A DNA stretch of 64,000 nt from Margaritispora aquatica. Its lineage: Eukaryota > Ascomycota > Leotiomycetes > Helotiales > Discinellaceae. Positions 34,750 to 48,672 of the stretch are shown here, piece after piece. The position numbers and the translations under genes were made by a program. Where the stretch lies: contig VJWN01000011.1 in assembly GCA_007644065.1 (NCBI GenBank), positions 930,001-994,000 on the forward strand, written 5' to 3'. The stretch's first letter is position 1, and every line of letters starts with the position of its first letter. Below the pieces are notes generated by a model. The model was not told the DNA's origin, made no database searches, and saw only the letters and a list, made by a program, of their open reading frames with translations.

Positions 34750-36260
34750 AATGACGATTGATAATGATCTGCGAGCTTAAATAGAAGTCCTCGAAATGCG
34801 TTCCAACTATGCCCTTCGTCAAAGGTGAAGAGAAGGGGTATAAATTCAAAATCCCAACTCCATCAACACGAAAATAACACAATAAAGCTTAAAAGTCCCA
34901 AAGAGAAACTCGTACGGCTTCGCCAGCGATAAATCCGCAGAGAAGAATAAAAAAAAGGCGAAGAGGAAGAAACAAGAAGTGAATACTGAAGAAGATACCG
35001 TGAAGAAACCAGCTTGGCCATCTTGGAGGCATAAGGTTCCTTTAACCAACGCTGGAAAGTGGAATTGCAATATATTGTGGATCATGGAGGGACGGTTCAC
35101 AGGGCTACAAATAGAGCCTCCACCTCTGATAGATGAGTTGTGGATAGTTTCACACGGGAGACAATACTGGATATTGCTCCATCGTGGGACGGACTGCGGT
35201 AGCGGAGCCGCGTCTCCATTCTTCGTCCTCATTTCATCACTCTCTTGGCGGTGTTGTGTCGGTCATCCCAAGATAGGAATTAAACTCTGGGGATACTCAA
35301 ATTGATACTCGTCAAGAGTTGTCGTTTGGCCGAGGATCGCTGCGTATTTACTACTAGCATTAGAGCTTGAAAGATATTTCTGGTCTTTGGACATGGGAGT
35401 TTGCGGATCGTGAAATGCACGGTTGACTCAATTATGCATTTCATCCCCAAGAATAGGTTCTCGAGGGTTGATGTGGACTGGTCATGAACTGATGAGGTTG
35501 TGCTGTGCAGAAGATTGACTGGTCAGCGCCTATCGTGTTATTATCCTTAGATTCTCCGAGAAGTGGCTGATTACACGCTGGTTGTTTGGCATTGCGTAGA
35601 TCCAGGCAAGGGACTCTTTTGATGTGCGTGCTTGGTGACGAATTTTGAGGCTTCAAGTGCAGTCTGAGTCCGTCTGAAGATGCGATGATTTTCAGATTCA
35701 CTTGGCAGTAAGGTTGTTTTTGTTCTTCTGTTATGTGACAGGTTGACGTCCCTGGTTTGACATTTCAATGCACCCAAACATCAAACCGCCAGGGCTAGCA
35801 CGGGCACCTAGTGTTGTGGGTCTAGTCCTGTGGCACTCCCGCGACGGCAGGTTTTGACGGCGCGCATCTGGTGTCGGCAGCTATATCCATGGGAACTCCA
35901 TCTCAGATGGCCTCGATAAGAGAAGTCGAATCACAAACATGCACATAGGAGTTTCCTCCAAAACTCCGCAAGCCTGTAAGGGACGGAGATACGAATGATC
36001 CTCAGACAAATTAAGATGCACTGCTGTCCATGGTAACGATTAATTCAATCTCGAGGTTGAGACATTTGCTCTCGGTTTATTAATCTATTCGCCCCAGATA
36101 TGGAACGGTGGATTCTTGCCCGGATTAATTGGAGACTTCGGTCTGGCCCCATCAATCAAGAATGCGGCGCACCCTGTGAATCCTATATGAAGGATAGTGA
36201 AGACGTGGAATTTTGGATAGAATGCTTGTTTTCTTGTATTGAAGTATTTCATTGTTCTTA
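34750..36260. other. Intergenic, 1.5 kb
   Basis: Lies between the methyltransferase 3' end and the MFS promoter. A purine-rich stretch is seen near 34940-34990. I see no supported gene. Confidence 0.5.
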
Positions 36261-38004
36261 TTATGCAGGTTTCTGAGCATACACTAATTTGATTTCGTGA
36301 TATGAATGGACATTTCTGTCTCTTGCATTCGCTCGTAGGTTCACCCTGGTTTCGTGTCAGAAGAATGCATCACATCAAGAAGCAGAACCATTGAAACATG
36401 CACTCACAGATAAACTTGGATTTGAGCTGGCGTCCACTGTGGGTTATGTCAGTATCAAGATGGACAGGATCTCAAGTGTGCGCCTCACCCCATAGATTCT
36501 AGTAAGAGTGGACAACGCATATCCTTCAAGTCCGATGTCGAAACCCAACAGCACAAATTTCCCTATTTCGCGCTGTTTTGGATCTGCCGCCCAGCCTCCC
36601 ATGGCCACCGTGAAAGTGTGCTCAGTGACATTCGTAAATCCAGCATCGGTGATTCCTTGTTTCATTTCATCGCAGATCGTGAATGTCTTCCCAGTGATTT
36701 CCCCAGCTCGAACAAATAACTATTCAACATCAGCACATGCTCAGTAAAGTGGTATACCAACGATCTGGGGTTGCAACTCACGTTCCCAAAGTCAATAAGA
36801 GGAGCATCTGGCTTTAGCGTTCCGTCGTCACACTTCATCTACAATATTATATTTAATATCATATTGGTAGGCAAGAGGAGAATTCCCTTCATGGAGCAGG
36901 CAACATACCTGTATTGAGATCTCAACTTGCTCTATATAGCCGCCTGGCTTGAGATGCCTATGCGAACCAGTAAGCTTTGCAAAATTCAATGGACTACTGT
37001 CTGATCTCTAGGGCTGGCGCATACCTGTATGCTTGTTGATACAGTTTTGGCCAATCGTCGATCGACCCAAACAAACTCCTGATATGAATGAAGTCAAAAT
37101 GATTTTCTGGATATAGCCATTCTTCACGAGCATCGTCAATCTCAAACGAACACTAGCCTGTAAATTAGCAATGATGTACTATCATGTGAGTACGAGCAGC
37201 ATACGTTTGGAGGTCTAAATGAGTCAATTAGCTTAACCGACTATGAAGTAGGATGAAAACCCACACAAATGCCGGTTGGATCGGCGAGAGATCTGTCCCA
37301 AGTATTGAAGTGTCTGGATATTCGTCCGCAAAGTCGATAGCCCACTACATGCCCCAAAACTCAGTTATCAGTTGTTATGATTTGAGTAGCACAACTCGAA
37401 ATTAGTGGAAGCAGGACAGCGAAAACTTACAATACCAGTCCCTGTTCCTACGTCAAGAACCCTCTGAAGCTTGTGTTAATTCTACCAAGAATATAAGACT
37501 TTCATCAAGGAGACACTTACCTCGATGTTCTTGGGGATTGGTGCAAGATGTAGCTTTCCATCAAGGAGGAGGGTAAATTTATGGTGGCTATAATTTTGAG
37601 CCCTTGACAGTTGGAGCCCGTATGCAAATAACTGACCTGATGTCTAGATTCTCGTTTTGTTTGTCATCGATTGGAGCCCTGAGTATCCCATGAGCTTTCG
37701 ATCATACAGGAAATGAGGAAGGTATCACGAACCAATATGGACCATTCCCATATTTCCTCCCATTTTCCATTCGATATTGTGTGATACTCGAGTCTATAGA
37801 CACGGTATCTGACCTTAGAGTTACCAATAAGCTATGCTGTACTGTCCACACTTTGCACAGAAGAACCAGAAGTACATACATATGATCATCCTCATCCGAC
37901 GATCCACGTTCTCGCTATCATGTATCAGCTCTATGTCGGTTGCGTACATGAAAATCGAAAAAGGTCAATAGTCTCACAGATTTTAGTATTTCTCCTTCAG
38001 GCAT
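36261..38004 (-). CDS. LaeA-like SAM-dependent methyltransferase
   Basis: Class I methyltransferase of the LaeA-like fungal expansion. Fourteen exons give 317 aa; introns at 37917-37977, 37814-37881, 37679-37732, 37588-37636, 37464-37520, 37345-37430, 37215-37264, 37153-37204, 37025-37024 upward through 36958-37024, 36839-36908, 36720-36781, 36437-36488 and 36346-36407 (thirteen in all). Order of motifs: [41 protein letters not shown] motif [73 protein letters not shown] and [16 protein letters not shown]. One exon is only 10 nt (37205-37214). An in-frame ATG at 38097 would add 31 residues. LaeA itself regulates secondary metabolism, but most paralogues like this have unknown substrates. It is not LaeA proper as far as I can judge. 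Confidence 0.87.
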
Positions 38005-40112
38005 ATTATCGGTATTGGGCTCCTTTTGAGTACAACAGCCAGCAAAAGAGATGTTGTGCGACAAGTCACGAAGTCCTTTCTTTGTCCAAGATCCCATTAA
38101 TTCGGAGCTCCGGAGGATGATCCCGTTTCCCTGCACCTGGCGCTGGGAACACTCCCCAGGACAAAAACTGAGTCGCTGGGATACTCGGGACGGCAAGCTC
38201 CAATCGGGCTAGGTTTGTGGTTCAAGAAGTACCCAAAGAAGATATGCCGAAGCGGTCGCAAGGTCCTTTATTGGTACCAATCCGCTGGACGAACCGTTTG
38301 TTCATGGGTGGTGGTGTGGTTACACCATCATTCCCGTCATCTTTGGTCGGGTTGAGACTAGGGTTTTTGTTTAATATCGCGCGCTCTGCGAATAAATATT
38401 TTAAGCATTCCACCAGGTTATTTGGTTGGAAAATAATGGAAAATATTGGAAATGAAGGGAGGACGGACGGGAAAATACAAGGACCGGTCACATGACTCGG
38501 AATAATGTCTTTCCATTCCATTTAATCTCGACGTCGTTGACGTTCTCGAAATATCGAGGACACTATTTGATGAGAGGTACCCCTTGAAATCAACAGTGGA
38601 ATTGTGTCAATAACCTCCTTCGTCTCTCATCTTTGCCTGCAGCAGTATCAGAGTGGTGTCTCCTCCGGATCAATTAGCACCCGGGCTACAGGCACTGGTG
38701 CATTTGACAGCAGGACTTGGCTCACAGGCCTCTGCATACATATTATTTATCAGCCATATGGAGTGGACATTGCCTGCGAATTGGAAGAAAGACTGTCCGA
38801 CATCCATGATCATGCTTGTTTCCCTTTATTCGTCAGTCCAGCTTTGGGTCCAGAAGTTGCAGCAAGTAAACATACCGCAAAGAGGTGCATGCTTTTAAAG
38901 CATGAAATTCAGGAGTGAACATTCTTCTGTTTTGCTAACCTTTTTGGGCTTTCTCTCTCATAAGCCTGGCTACATAGCTTCCTTGAATACTCGTCGTCTT
39001 CTCCTTAAGTACCTATGTTGCCCTGTCCTATGATATTCTTACCACCTTCTTATCCCTCCAAATGCACGAACTTTCCTGGCTTTCAAAGCAGGATTTATGC
39101 TAGCAACCCATTTCAGCGCTGCATTGAGAAGCTTCTTAGCTGCAATTCTTGTGGTAAATGCAGAGCCAACATCGTCCCCAATTCTCCTGCGAATTTGCTT
39201 TTTTTGCAGAGTAATTTTGTTCGCTTCAATCAGATATTTCTTGTTGTTTTTGGGACCAATTCATTTCGTGGTTTAGTAGTGGAAAGATCACATCGGCATG
39301 ATGTCTATACTGCAGTTTATCGAAGAAGCGAAGAAGCGACCATAACAGAGATTACGACTTTGACAGGAGAAAGAAAGTGACACAAAAAACACCATCCCTT
39401 CTGTGTACTGGGGGTCTCATAATCTTATTGCAAGTACTGAACAACATATCATTTTATATTATGTCAGAGCCAACATTCTTGAAACTCTGGAGAGTATCGC
39501 TTGGCTATTACTAGAGGTATATCAGCATTGCTCAAGTGAATAAATTTGCACATCATTGTTTGAGAAATTTTTTCAGTGATTAGTGAAGTGCAAGCTTGCC
39601 AAACGGACACCTCCTAGCTCCGAAAGTCTTGGAATACTATGATAATTAGCCTGTCGTCAATAGAGAACTGACTCTTCTCATCAAATACTAAACTCTGAAT
39701 GTCATTGAGTTTTGGATCCGTCAGATGTGATCATGTGTTAATCCAAAGCCTACCTAGGTAAGGTATAAATGCGGAGCGAGATGGACACATTAATATGAGT
39801 AATCTGTACAACTTTTCGATCGCTTGCATATCTTTCGCCTCGAGTTCACCCCTTACTTCCACACTGCTAGGCACCTGGTACGACTTCGACCAAATACGGC
39901 CATTGCCATGTGATCTCGCGTTATACACGTGCTGTTGCCTGGAGAAATTCCCAACTTGTCTGTCTGAACTAAGGTTATCTCAATATATAAATCGCGTTCA
40001 GATTCATGTCTTGATATGAATTTCGAACCCCGAAAACTTTCTCTCATTCGCTGACAGTAGCAATTCACAACTCACAACGCAAAACTCTTTCTTGACTTCC
40101 ATCTAGAATAAC
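38005..40112. other. Intergenic, 2.1 kb
   Basis: Divergent promoter region between the methyltransferase and the 2OG oxygenase. Open frames at 38604-38918 and 39015-39380 carry no motif. I see no gene I would defend. Confidence 0.5.
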
Positions 40113-42035
40113 ATGTCTGATCTGGACCCTTTCACCGCTCATAGCTTTGGTTCAGGCTTGAACTTGGACTCGGTGCTATCTCCTCTACTCCAAGAAACGG
40201 CGGCTTCCACAGACCCAATGGTCATCACCGAAGAGAAGAATACTGCAGCATCTCAAACACTCGGAACAAACCAGAATCAGCCTCCCAACCATACAGGCAC
40301 TAAGTCTCTCTTGCAATTGTCTACCGAAGCAATCATTGCCGATCTAAGCTCCGCACTCGATGGCTATCAAGCGAAAGCCATGTACTGTGTCGGAGGCAAA
40401 GTTCCCATTTCTTCCTCGCCTCTAACCTATGGCTCAGCCTCCAAGCCCATTACTGCTCCTCCAATCGCACTTCGCTTCGAAACCTCCCATGGCCAACATG
40501 CCAAAGTTCAGTTTCCGTTAGACACCAACAATTCCGGACTGCAAGACTTGTTGGATGCATGTGAGCCGGCCACTTTCGGTAGTAGAGGAAAAGATATCCT
40601 AGATGAGCAATATCGTAAGGCTATCAAGCTCGATCGTTCCCAGTTTGCGGTTGATTTTCATCCGCATGATTATGGGATTGTGGATGCAATTGCACAAACG
40701 CTATTGCCAGGCATCGGCCGCTTGGGCGAAGAGGAGCTAAAGTCGAGCAGGAATGGAGATGCAGAGCATCGAGGTGTGAGATGTGAATTGTATAAGTTGA
40801 ATGTAAGTAAACTTATATTGGAATAGTGAGATTTATCATGCTGGTGACATGCTGATGAGACACAGGTATATGAAGGCCCTAGTGGAAAGTTCAAGAAACA
40901 TATTGATACACCAAGAGGGGCCACTCAGTTTGGAAGTTTAGTTGTCTGCTTACCTTGCTCACATGAAGGTAAACCATTTCCTAAATGTTGAAGCACAAAT
41001 ACTAGAAGCTCACAATGTGCAGGTGGCCAGCTGCAAGTTTCCCATAAGGGCCACAATTCGATATTCGATTGGAGCAACGCTGGTGTTGAAGAGATACAGT
41101 GGTGTGCCTTCTACAGCGATTGCGAGCACGAAGTGCTCGAGGTAAATTCTGGACAACGAGTCACGTTGACATACAACTTGTATGTTTCTGAGCAAGTAGG
41201 CGGGATATTGCAGAAATACCCCACTGCAGAACCAAGCCTGTTCCCACTGTTTCAAGGAGCAAAGTCAATGATCGATAATCCGGCCTTTATGAGCGACGGT
41301 TGGTCTTCCCGAGCTCTTGAAGTCAGAGAATGTTGACAAAATAGGTGCCACACTTGGGTTCTTCTGCGCCCATCAGTACGCCCATACCCGCAAAATAACC
41401 AAGAAGCTGATGCCGTATGCGCTGAAGGGAGTAGATAGCGTCCTGTTCTCTGTGTTTCAGGCTCTTGGTGTTGTGGTTACCGTTCGCCCAGTCATGAGCG
41501 GCGAGGCTTATGAAGAGTACATTGACAACCTAGTTGAGAATGACCTTCTACGAGAACGGCTTGAAGATCACGACTCCAATTGCGATGGAGACTGTGAAGC
41601 AGAGAAGCAGGCTGAAGCAGAGCTGAGAAATGTGACGCGCATTGGAGATTACTTTGCGGCTCTGCAACTAGAGGATAGATTAGTTGAGGGTGGAGATCCT
41701 ATGGAGGTAAAATTTCCCGTCAAATTCTTTTTTCCATACTAATAGCAATACCAAAGGAAATGAGTCATTGTTGGCCATTTGAGGATTACAAAAACGTCAT
41801 CTGGCTCAATGATGCGAGAAGACGAGGCTGGGAAGTAGCTATGGTAAATATGAAATATGGAAATGAGGCAAGCTTGGCCTGGCAGTATTCCCATGTTGCA
41901 ATCCTCATCGAGTTGCCACCTAGGCAGGAGCGAATTTCTACACCACCCACCGAAGGTGGGATTAAGAGAAAATTCGAGGACTTGCAACGAGGCGAGAATT
42001 CTGTAGATACCACGAGTAAAGCAAGCATGCCATAG
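40113..42035 (+). CDS. 2OG-Fe(II) oxygenase, prolyl-4-hydroxylase-like
   Basis: Iron- and 2-oxoglutarate-dependent dioxygenase of the P4Hc-like group common in filamentous ascomycetes. Five exons (introns 40803-40865, 40969-41022, 41299-41344 and 41707-41756) give 569 aa. The first ~130 residues are disordered and Ser/Thr/Pro-rich. The double-stranded beta-helix core carries the facial triad HID (H242, D244) in GKFKKHIDTPRGATQFGSLV, and the distal His H300 in YSDCEHEVLEV. R310 in SGQRVTLTYNL is the expected 2-oxoglutarate-binding Arg. GGQLQVSH between them is the usual turn. A C-terminal extension of ~200 residues (LGFFCAHQYAHTRK… and a Lys/Arg tail) follows. No signal peptide is seen, so it is probably cytosolic or nuclear. 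The substrate is unknown. The last acceptor (AAG at 41754-41756) was chosen to keep the frame. Confidence 0.85.
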
Positions 42036-42385
42036 TGAATCATTGCGAACTGGAGGTTTCTGGATCGCGTGATAGATGAGGAATCTTATGCGAGAGGAAG
42101 ATGCAGTCAAGCGAAGGATGGTTTAAACGCTAGTGAGCTCGATTTCCTTGATGAGGCTGGCAGTTTTGATTGACTAGATTATGTTGCATCTCATACGGCA
42201 TCGGTGGATCTCTGATGCCTAGTATTGATTGAATTTGTTCAATCTACCCACCCGAATGCATGATTTCCTCCAACGCCTATGCAATGCTTTACAGTGCTAA
42301 ATGTTTCGCCTATACACCACTGCCTGTAGCCAGTACTTAAAATCTAGCGCATATGTCAGTAAGTCTGCACAGAAGAGTGAGCAAG
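42036..42385. other. Convergent 3' spacer
   Basis: Short AT-rich spacer between the convergent 2OG oxygenase and AP-2 mu genes, presumably holding their 3' UTRs. No other feature is seen. Confidence 0.5.
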
Positions 42386-44060
42386 TCATTCGCACCTTAT
42401 CTCATATGAACCAGCTCTGGTCATATATCTGACCCATTTCACTGAGGAATAATTGCTCTTCTCAAAGACCTTCAGATATCTCACAAGAAGGCCGGAACTC
42501 GTGAACATCAACAAGCTGAAGTTTAAATTCAATGGTGGTCTTGACCAAGCTTTCTGGTTCGTCATGCTGGTGAGAGTTGCTTCGGCACTCAAAACAAACT
42601 CATTTTGCCCGGTAAATCTCGGAATCTTCCAGACAATGTTGTTCTCACTTGGCTCATACTTTGCCTTCCCCTGGGTACACCTTTCCGTAATCCGAGCGGT
42701 ATTTAGAGGCGTTGGTACTCGCACAACGACATTAGTGGCGAATAGCTTGCTGCCATAATTCGCTCGAATGGCAATGCTGTATTCAACCTTCGTCTTTCCA
42801 ATCTCATTAACAATAGCATGCACCTTGAAAGGCAGGTTGACATTCTCGGTAGCCCGGTAGCGCATGAGCTCAAATTCTCCGTCCGGTGGAATGAAGGAGA
42901 TGATTCTGTCTGTATCAAACTTCCCAAGCTTCACACATTGGTGGAATTGGCAATCTTCGAGCGTGACACTTCCCGCTGCAGCTTTCGTAGCCTTAGTTCC
43001 CATTCGATTTCCAGATGGTAGCGTAGACAAACTATCACCATCGAGTAGTAACCTGTCATTAAGTCCGAATTTACATTCTGGAGTACCTGAAAGATAGGCG
43101 CGCATGACGATCTGACCATTCACATCAGCTCGAAGAACTGTACCAGTGGCCGACATGAGAAGATTGACATCTTCAATCACATCGACGAAAGCCTCATTTT
43201 TTCGGTATTTGACATCAGCTTTGCGCCAAGAGAGTGCTCCTGTTGCTTGCATGGTGATCTTTGCTGAGTCTTCCATTGTACGCTCGGTTTTGACACCTTC
43301 CGTTGTGATGTACATCTTTAGAGTATCCGTCTCAGTATTCTGGGGATAACCAAAGTCAAGGATTTCTATCTTGGGTTAGCAGGAAGTTTGCATTCTAGAG
43401 CTGCACTTGCCATCCAAAAGCTCATAGACAAGAACGAAATTGTTCTTCACCGCCTCCTCGTCGAATTTCCCAAAATACCCTTTTCCTAGAGCAATGAATC
43501 TGTAGAGGAATTCAAAAACTAAGGCTGCATTGGCATTGCTTTTGGTGATTGCAACGATGTAGATGTTTTCGTGTCTGACATGACCTATGAACAGAACTCA
43601 AGTCAGCCTACTTATTTCCTCTTTTGGGTTGACATTTGCATATTATCGCCTGATCGGAAGCACCGGATTATCTTAGCTCGAGCAAAGAACTGGAGCTAGT
43701 AAGGTAGAAAAAAATGACTGACTGAAAGTGGTGCTCCCAAGTGTAAGGATTGGAGATCTCAAACTAAGATTAAGATATTAGTGGATTGCCCATTCTGCCC
43801 AATAATGACACAAGTTCATGAAGTTATATTCAGCAAGCAATTTAGCACATACGAACTGTTTGAAATAACCTGAGATATATATTAGTGACCAGTCACGTAT
43901 TACTAAACGATAGAGGCGTCTAAGGTCCTGAGGTATTCAGCTAATAGCGTACCTGAATGCGAAAAATGTCAGAAAGCCTCGGCCTGATATCATTCCTGAA
44001 GGCTCGAAAGATGAGGTTCTCCCCCTTCTGGTTAAATACTAATAACCCTCCTATCGTCAT
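42386..44060 (-). CDS. APM4: AP-2 complex subunit mu
   Basis: Medium chain of the AP-2 clathrin adaptor, which selects cargo and binds lipid during endocytosis at the plasma membrane. Five exons (introns 43870-43952, 43764-43852, 43585-43722 and 43366-43410) give 439 aa, the usual length. The longin-like N-terminus reads MTIGGLLVFNQKGENLIFRA, then VISNSSLRSPILTLGSTTF, SHVRHENIYIVAITKSNAN and ALGKGYFGKFDEEAVKNNFV. The linker EILDFGYPQNTETDTLKMYI leads to the mu-homology domain, ending LLVRYLKVFEKSNYSSVKWV and a short …YEIRCE tail. Exon 2 is only 17 nt. The last intron has a GC donor (GCAAGT) at 43410, and the frame is preserved only with that site. AP-2 rather than AP-1 is favoured by the SPILTLGSTTF and HENIYIVA segments. 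Confidence 0.93.
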
Positions 44061-45291
44061 GGCTGGAGCTTGAGGAAGCCCTGAAAACTCAAGAAATGAA
44101 CTTTCGACGTGATATAAGTAGCCAGGAGCGTGTCGAATTTACCAAGTATTTAGACTCAGCGCTTCAGGCTACAACAAGACGCGACTGTGATGAGAAGTTG
44201 TTGGTGCTCGAGGTGACTTGGTCGGGTTGATGTACGGAGAGACGGTGGTATGGGCGAGAGAGTACACGTTAAGATCGCGGCAATAGCTTGGCTTCGGGAC
44301 AAGGCGGGAAAGTGCGAATGGTTTCTGTTCAGGGCCGCGTTTAGATTAAAGTGTTCATGAGATGGAACAAGATGCAGTTGGTTGATAAGTATTGCTGTCG
44401 AAGATTGACATAAGCATTTTGAGGTGAGCAGCAGCGGAGTTCATCAATATCACATGATACACTAGGTCCGAATTAGTACTAGGGGAAACAGTTGTTGCGA
44501 CAAACCTCAAGTCAGGGCAAATGGTCTCTCTAAGTGAAACTAAGTCTTTATTACTTATCATCGCGATTGTAATCGGAATACCCAGCCAAATTCTTTGCTA
44601 GTAACATAAACGAAATCTCTGAATATATGATTACTAAGAAGTTGATTTCGAAGAAGTAAAGAGGTCCGTTTCATGCCGCAATTTCCCGACCTCGGCTTTC
44701 TTTTGCTGCCTCTACTTGCTTTGACTCCTATGATCATGAAATAATCATCTCAATTCAATATCCAATACGCTATCCTGATCGCACTGTTGTCATTTCCATA
44801 ACGTACCATTATTGTAGCACCCGAGGAAGTCTATAGTAGCTTTTCCAGAGAACATTATTAAGCTTCGACATATATATATATATGATTATTATGTATATGT
44901 AGTACTAGTTGTTGCTCTCCCAGTGCGCTGTAAAGGTCTAGCTGTCGAGCATTGCAGTTAATTAAACTATTGCAATCATAGATACGTCCGAAAAGGTTTG
45001 GTGAAATACCCTGGGAATAAGTAGACAGCTCCAATGGTAGGCAAAACTTCCTTGACAGAGTTCCAGCCAATTAAGAGATAATTGCTTTGTATTCTATCAC
45101 AAAGATGTATACTCTGGTACTTATATCAGGTTCTCATGCAAATCATAAGACGGCAATCTCAAATGTACAGTCTCGCATTCAAAGGTACTAGCTATACAGG
45201 AAGGGAGGTATTGAACATAAACCCATAACACAAATGCATTAACGCTCCATGCTCAAATGTCCCATCATCTCATCTAATTCGCGAAAACTCC
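44061..45291. other. Intergenic, 1.23 kb
   Basis: AP-2 mu promoter plus the Lsc1 3' flank. A TA dinucleotide run lies at 44871-44883. I see no supported gene. Confidence 0.5.
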
Positions 45292-46601
<1,310 letters not shown>

Positions 46602-46858
46602 ATCTAGTTCGAAGAAGGATCAATGGCCAATAAAGCAATTCGGGGAAGGTGAAGGGATTGTGTTGTCGAAAACAATCGATGTTATCGTGAAGCTGTGAAA
46701 CTAGGAGTTTTGAGGAGACATCCAGCTCCCGTACCATATTCTTTGCAGGGCTCCAGCTCGGGATGCGATGGAACAAATATTTTCCACGCCGAACGTTCCT
46801 TCCCAAAACCCCACCAAAGATTTCCAGATCTTCGACAACAAAGTTAATGAGTATCAAA
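46602..46858. promoter_or_regulatory. Divergent promoter LSC1 / ELP3
   Basis: Only 257 bp separate the two divergent start codons, so both promoters must lie here and may be shared. I see no clear TATA box. The upstream-frame extension of Elp3 through this spacer lacks conserved sequence. Confidence 0.6.
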
Positions 46859-48672
46859 ATGTCGGACACTTTAACTATGACGCTGTCCGAGAGGCAGAAG
46901 AAACCAAAGGATATGCTGCCCGAGAATGAACGCTACATACGGTGCTGTGCTGAAATTGTCAACTATTTGATAGAAAACATAGACAGCAAAGACATCAGTC
47001 TAAATTCACTCAGGTCGAAAATGGCGAAACGCCATAAACTTTCACATCTACCACCCCTTACTGCAATTATAGCGGCGGTGCCAGAAGGTTGGAAGCGCTA
47101 TATAGTTCCAAAGCTTGTGGCCAAGCCAATTCGTAGGTCTTTCTGCTTCTCTCATGCTTATGATCTCAATTGACACAATATTCAGGCTCAGCAAGTGGAA
47201 TTGCAGTAGTAGCTGTAATGTGTAAGCCACACAGATGTCCGCATATTGCATATACCGGAAACATCTGTGTCTATTGCCCAGGTGGACCAGACTCTGATTT
47301 TGAATATTCAACTCAATCCTACACTGGGTATGAACCAACCTCCATGCGAGCCATTCGCGCTCGATATGATCCATTCGAACAAGCCAGAGGTCGAGTCGAT
47401 CAGATAAAGTCACTTGGACATAGTGTTGACAAGGTCGAATACATCATCATGGGTGGCACATTTATGTCACTTCCAACCAGTTACAGAGATGGCTTCATTT
47501 CCCAGCTACACAATGCGCTCAGTGGGTACCAGGGTAATGGTGTCGATGAAGCTGTCGAGGCTGGAGAAATGAGCAATATTAAATGTGTTGGGATAACAAT
47601 TGAAACTCGACCGGATTATTGTCTTCAGCCTCACTTATCAGACATGTTGCGATATGGTTGTACACGACTTGAAATCGGTGTCCAATCTCTATACGAAGAT
47701 GTCGCAAGAGACACGAACCGCGGACATACGGTTGCTTCAGTAGCAGAAACCTTTTGCCTTTCAAAAGATGCTGGATTCAAAGTGGTCAGCCATATGATGC
47801 CAGATCTGCCTAATGTAGGCGTGGAGAGAGACCTGGACCAGTTCCGAGAATATTTCGAGAATCCTGCTTTCCGAACCGATGGCTTGAAGATCTACCCAAC
47901 GTTGGTAATTCGAGGAACTGGATTATACGAGCTCTGGCGCACTGGCAGATACAAGAACTATACCCCAAATGCACTCATCGACATAGTTGCAAGAATTCTG
48001 GCACTCATTCCACCCTGGACTCGTATCTATCGTGTTCAAAGAGATATTCCCATGCCACTGGTGACTTCAGGCGTCGAGAATGGCAACCTGCGAGAATTGG
48101 CTTTGAGCAGGATGAAGGACTTTGGCACTACATGTCGTGATGTTCGTACTCGCGAGGTCGGCATCAATGAGGTCAAACACAAGATTCGACCCTCTCAAGT
48201 TGAGCTTGTTCGACGTGATTACACCGCAAATGGCGGATGGGAAACCTTCCTAGCCTATGAAGACCCAAAGCAAGATATTCTTATTGGACTACTACGCCTC
48301 AGAAAATGCTCCAAAAAGTACACTTTCCGCCCCGAGCTCACTGGCCAACCAACAAGTTTAGTTCGCGAGCTTCATGTTTATGGCTCTGCTGTGCCTGTTC
48401 ACGCTCGCGACCCAAGAAAGTTCCAGCACCAAGGTTATGGAACTCTGCTCATGGAAGAGGCCGAGAGAATTGCTAGAGATGAGCACGGAAGTCTAAAGAT
48501 CAGTGTGATTTCAGGTGTTGGTACAAGGGACTATTATAGACGGCTCGGATATTGGCTAGATGGTACGTGTCAAATGACTTCTAAATATGACATTTACTAA
48601 CATGGAAAAGGTCCTTACATGAGCAAAAACATCAAGCCTAAAGATGAAGACGACAGCGACGATGACTTTTAG
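46859..48672 (+). CDS. ELP3: Elongator complex catalytic subunit Elp3
   Basis: Radical-SAM/acetyltransferase subunit of Elongator, which makes the cm5 group on wobble uridines of tRNAs. Three exons (introns 47133-47185 and 48563-48610) give 570 aa. The radical-SAM cysteines are in [19 protein letters not shown] (C109, C119 and C122 the likely cluster ligands), followed by [20 protein letters not shown]. The core is almost canonical: [39 protein letters not shown] and [20 protein letters not shown]. The C-terminal GNAT domain has [18 protein letters not shown] and the end GYWLDGPYMSKN. The C-terminus extends as an acidic Asp/Glu tail. I chose ATG 46859; ATG 46847 in frame is an alternative. 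With Trz1 it is the second tRNA-processing gene in the window, though not linked to it. Confidence 0.96.

Noticed and set aside
32930..38004. MFS transporter plus LaeA-like methyltransferase as a secondary-metabolite cluster.
   Set aside because: No backbone enzyme (PKS, NRPS, terpene cyclase or DMATS) or pathway regulator nearby, and 1.5 kb of empty sequence between the two.
39015..39380. 121-codon plus-strand frame with several cysteines.
   Set aside because: No signal peptide, no cysteine spacing of a known family, and no supporting splice sites.
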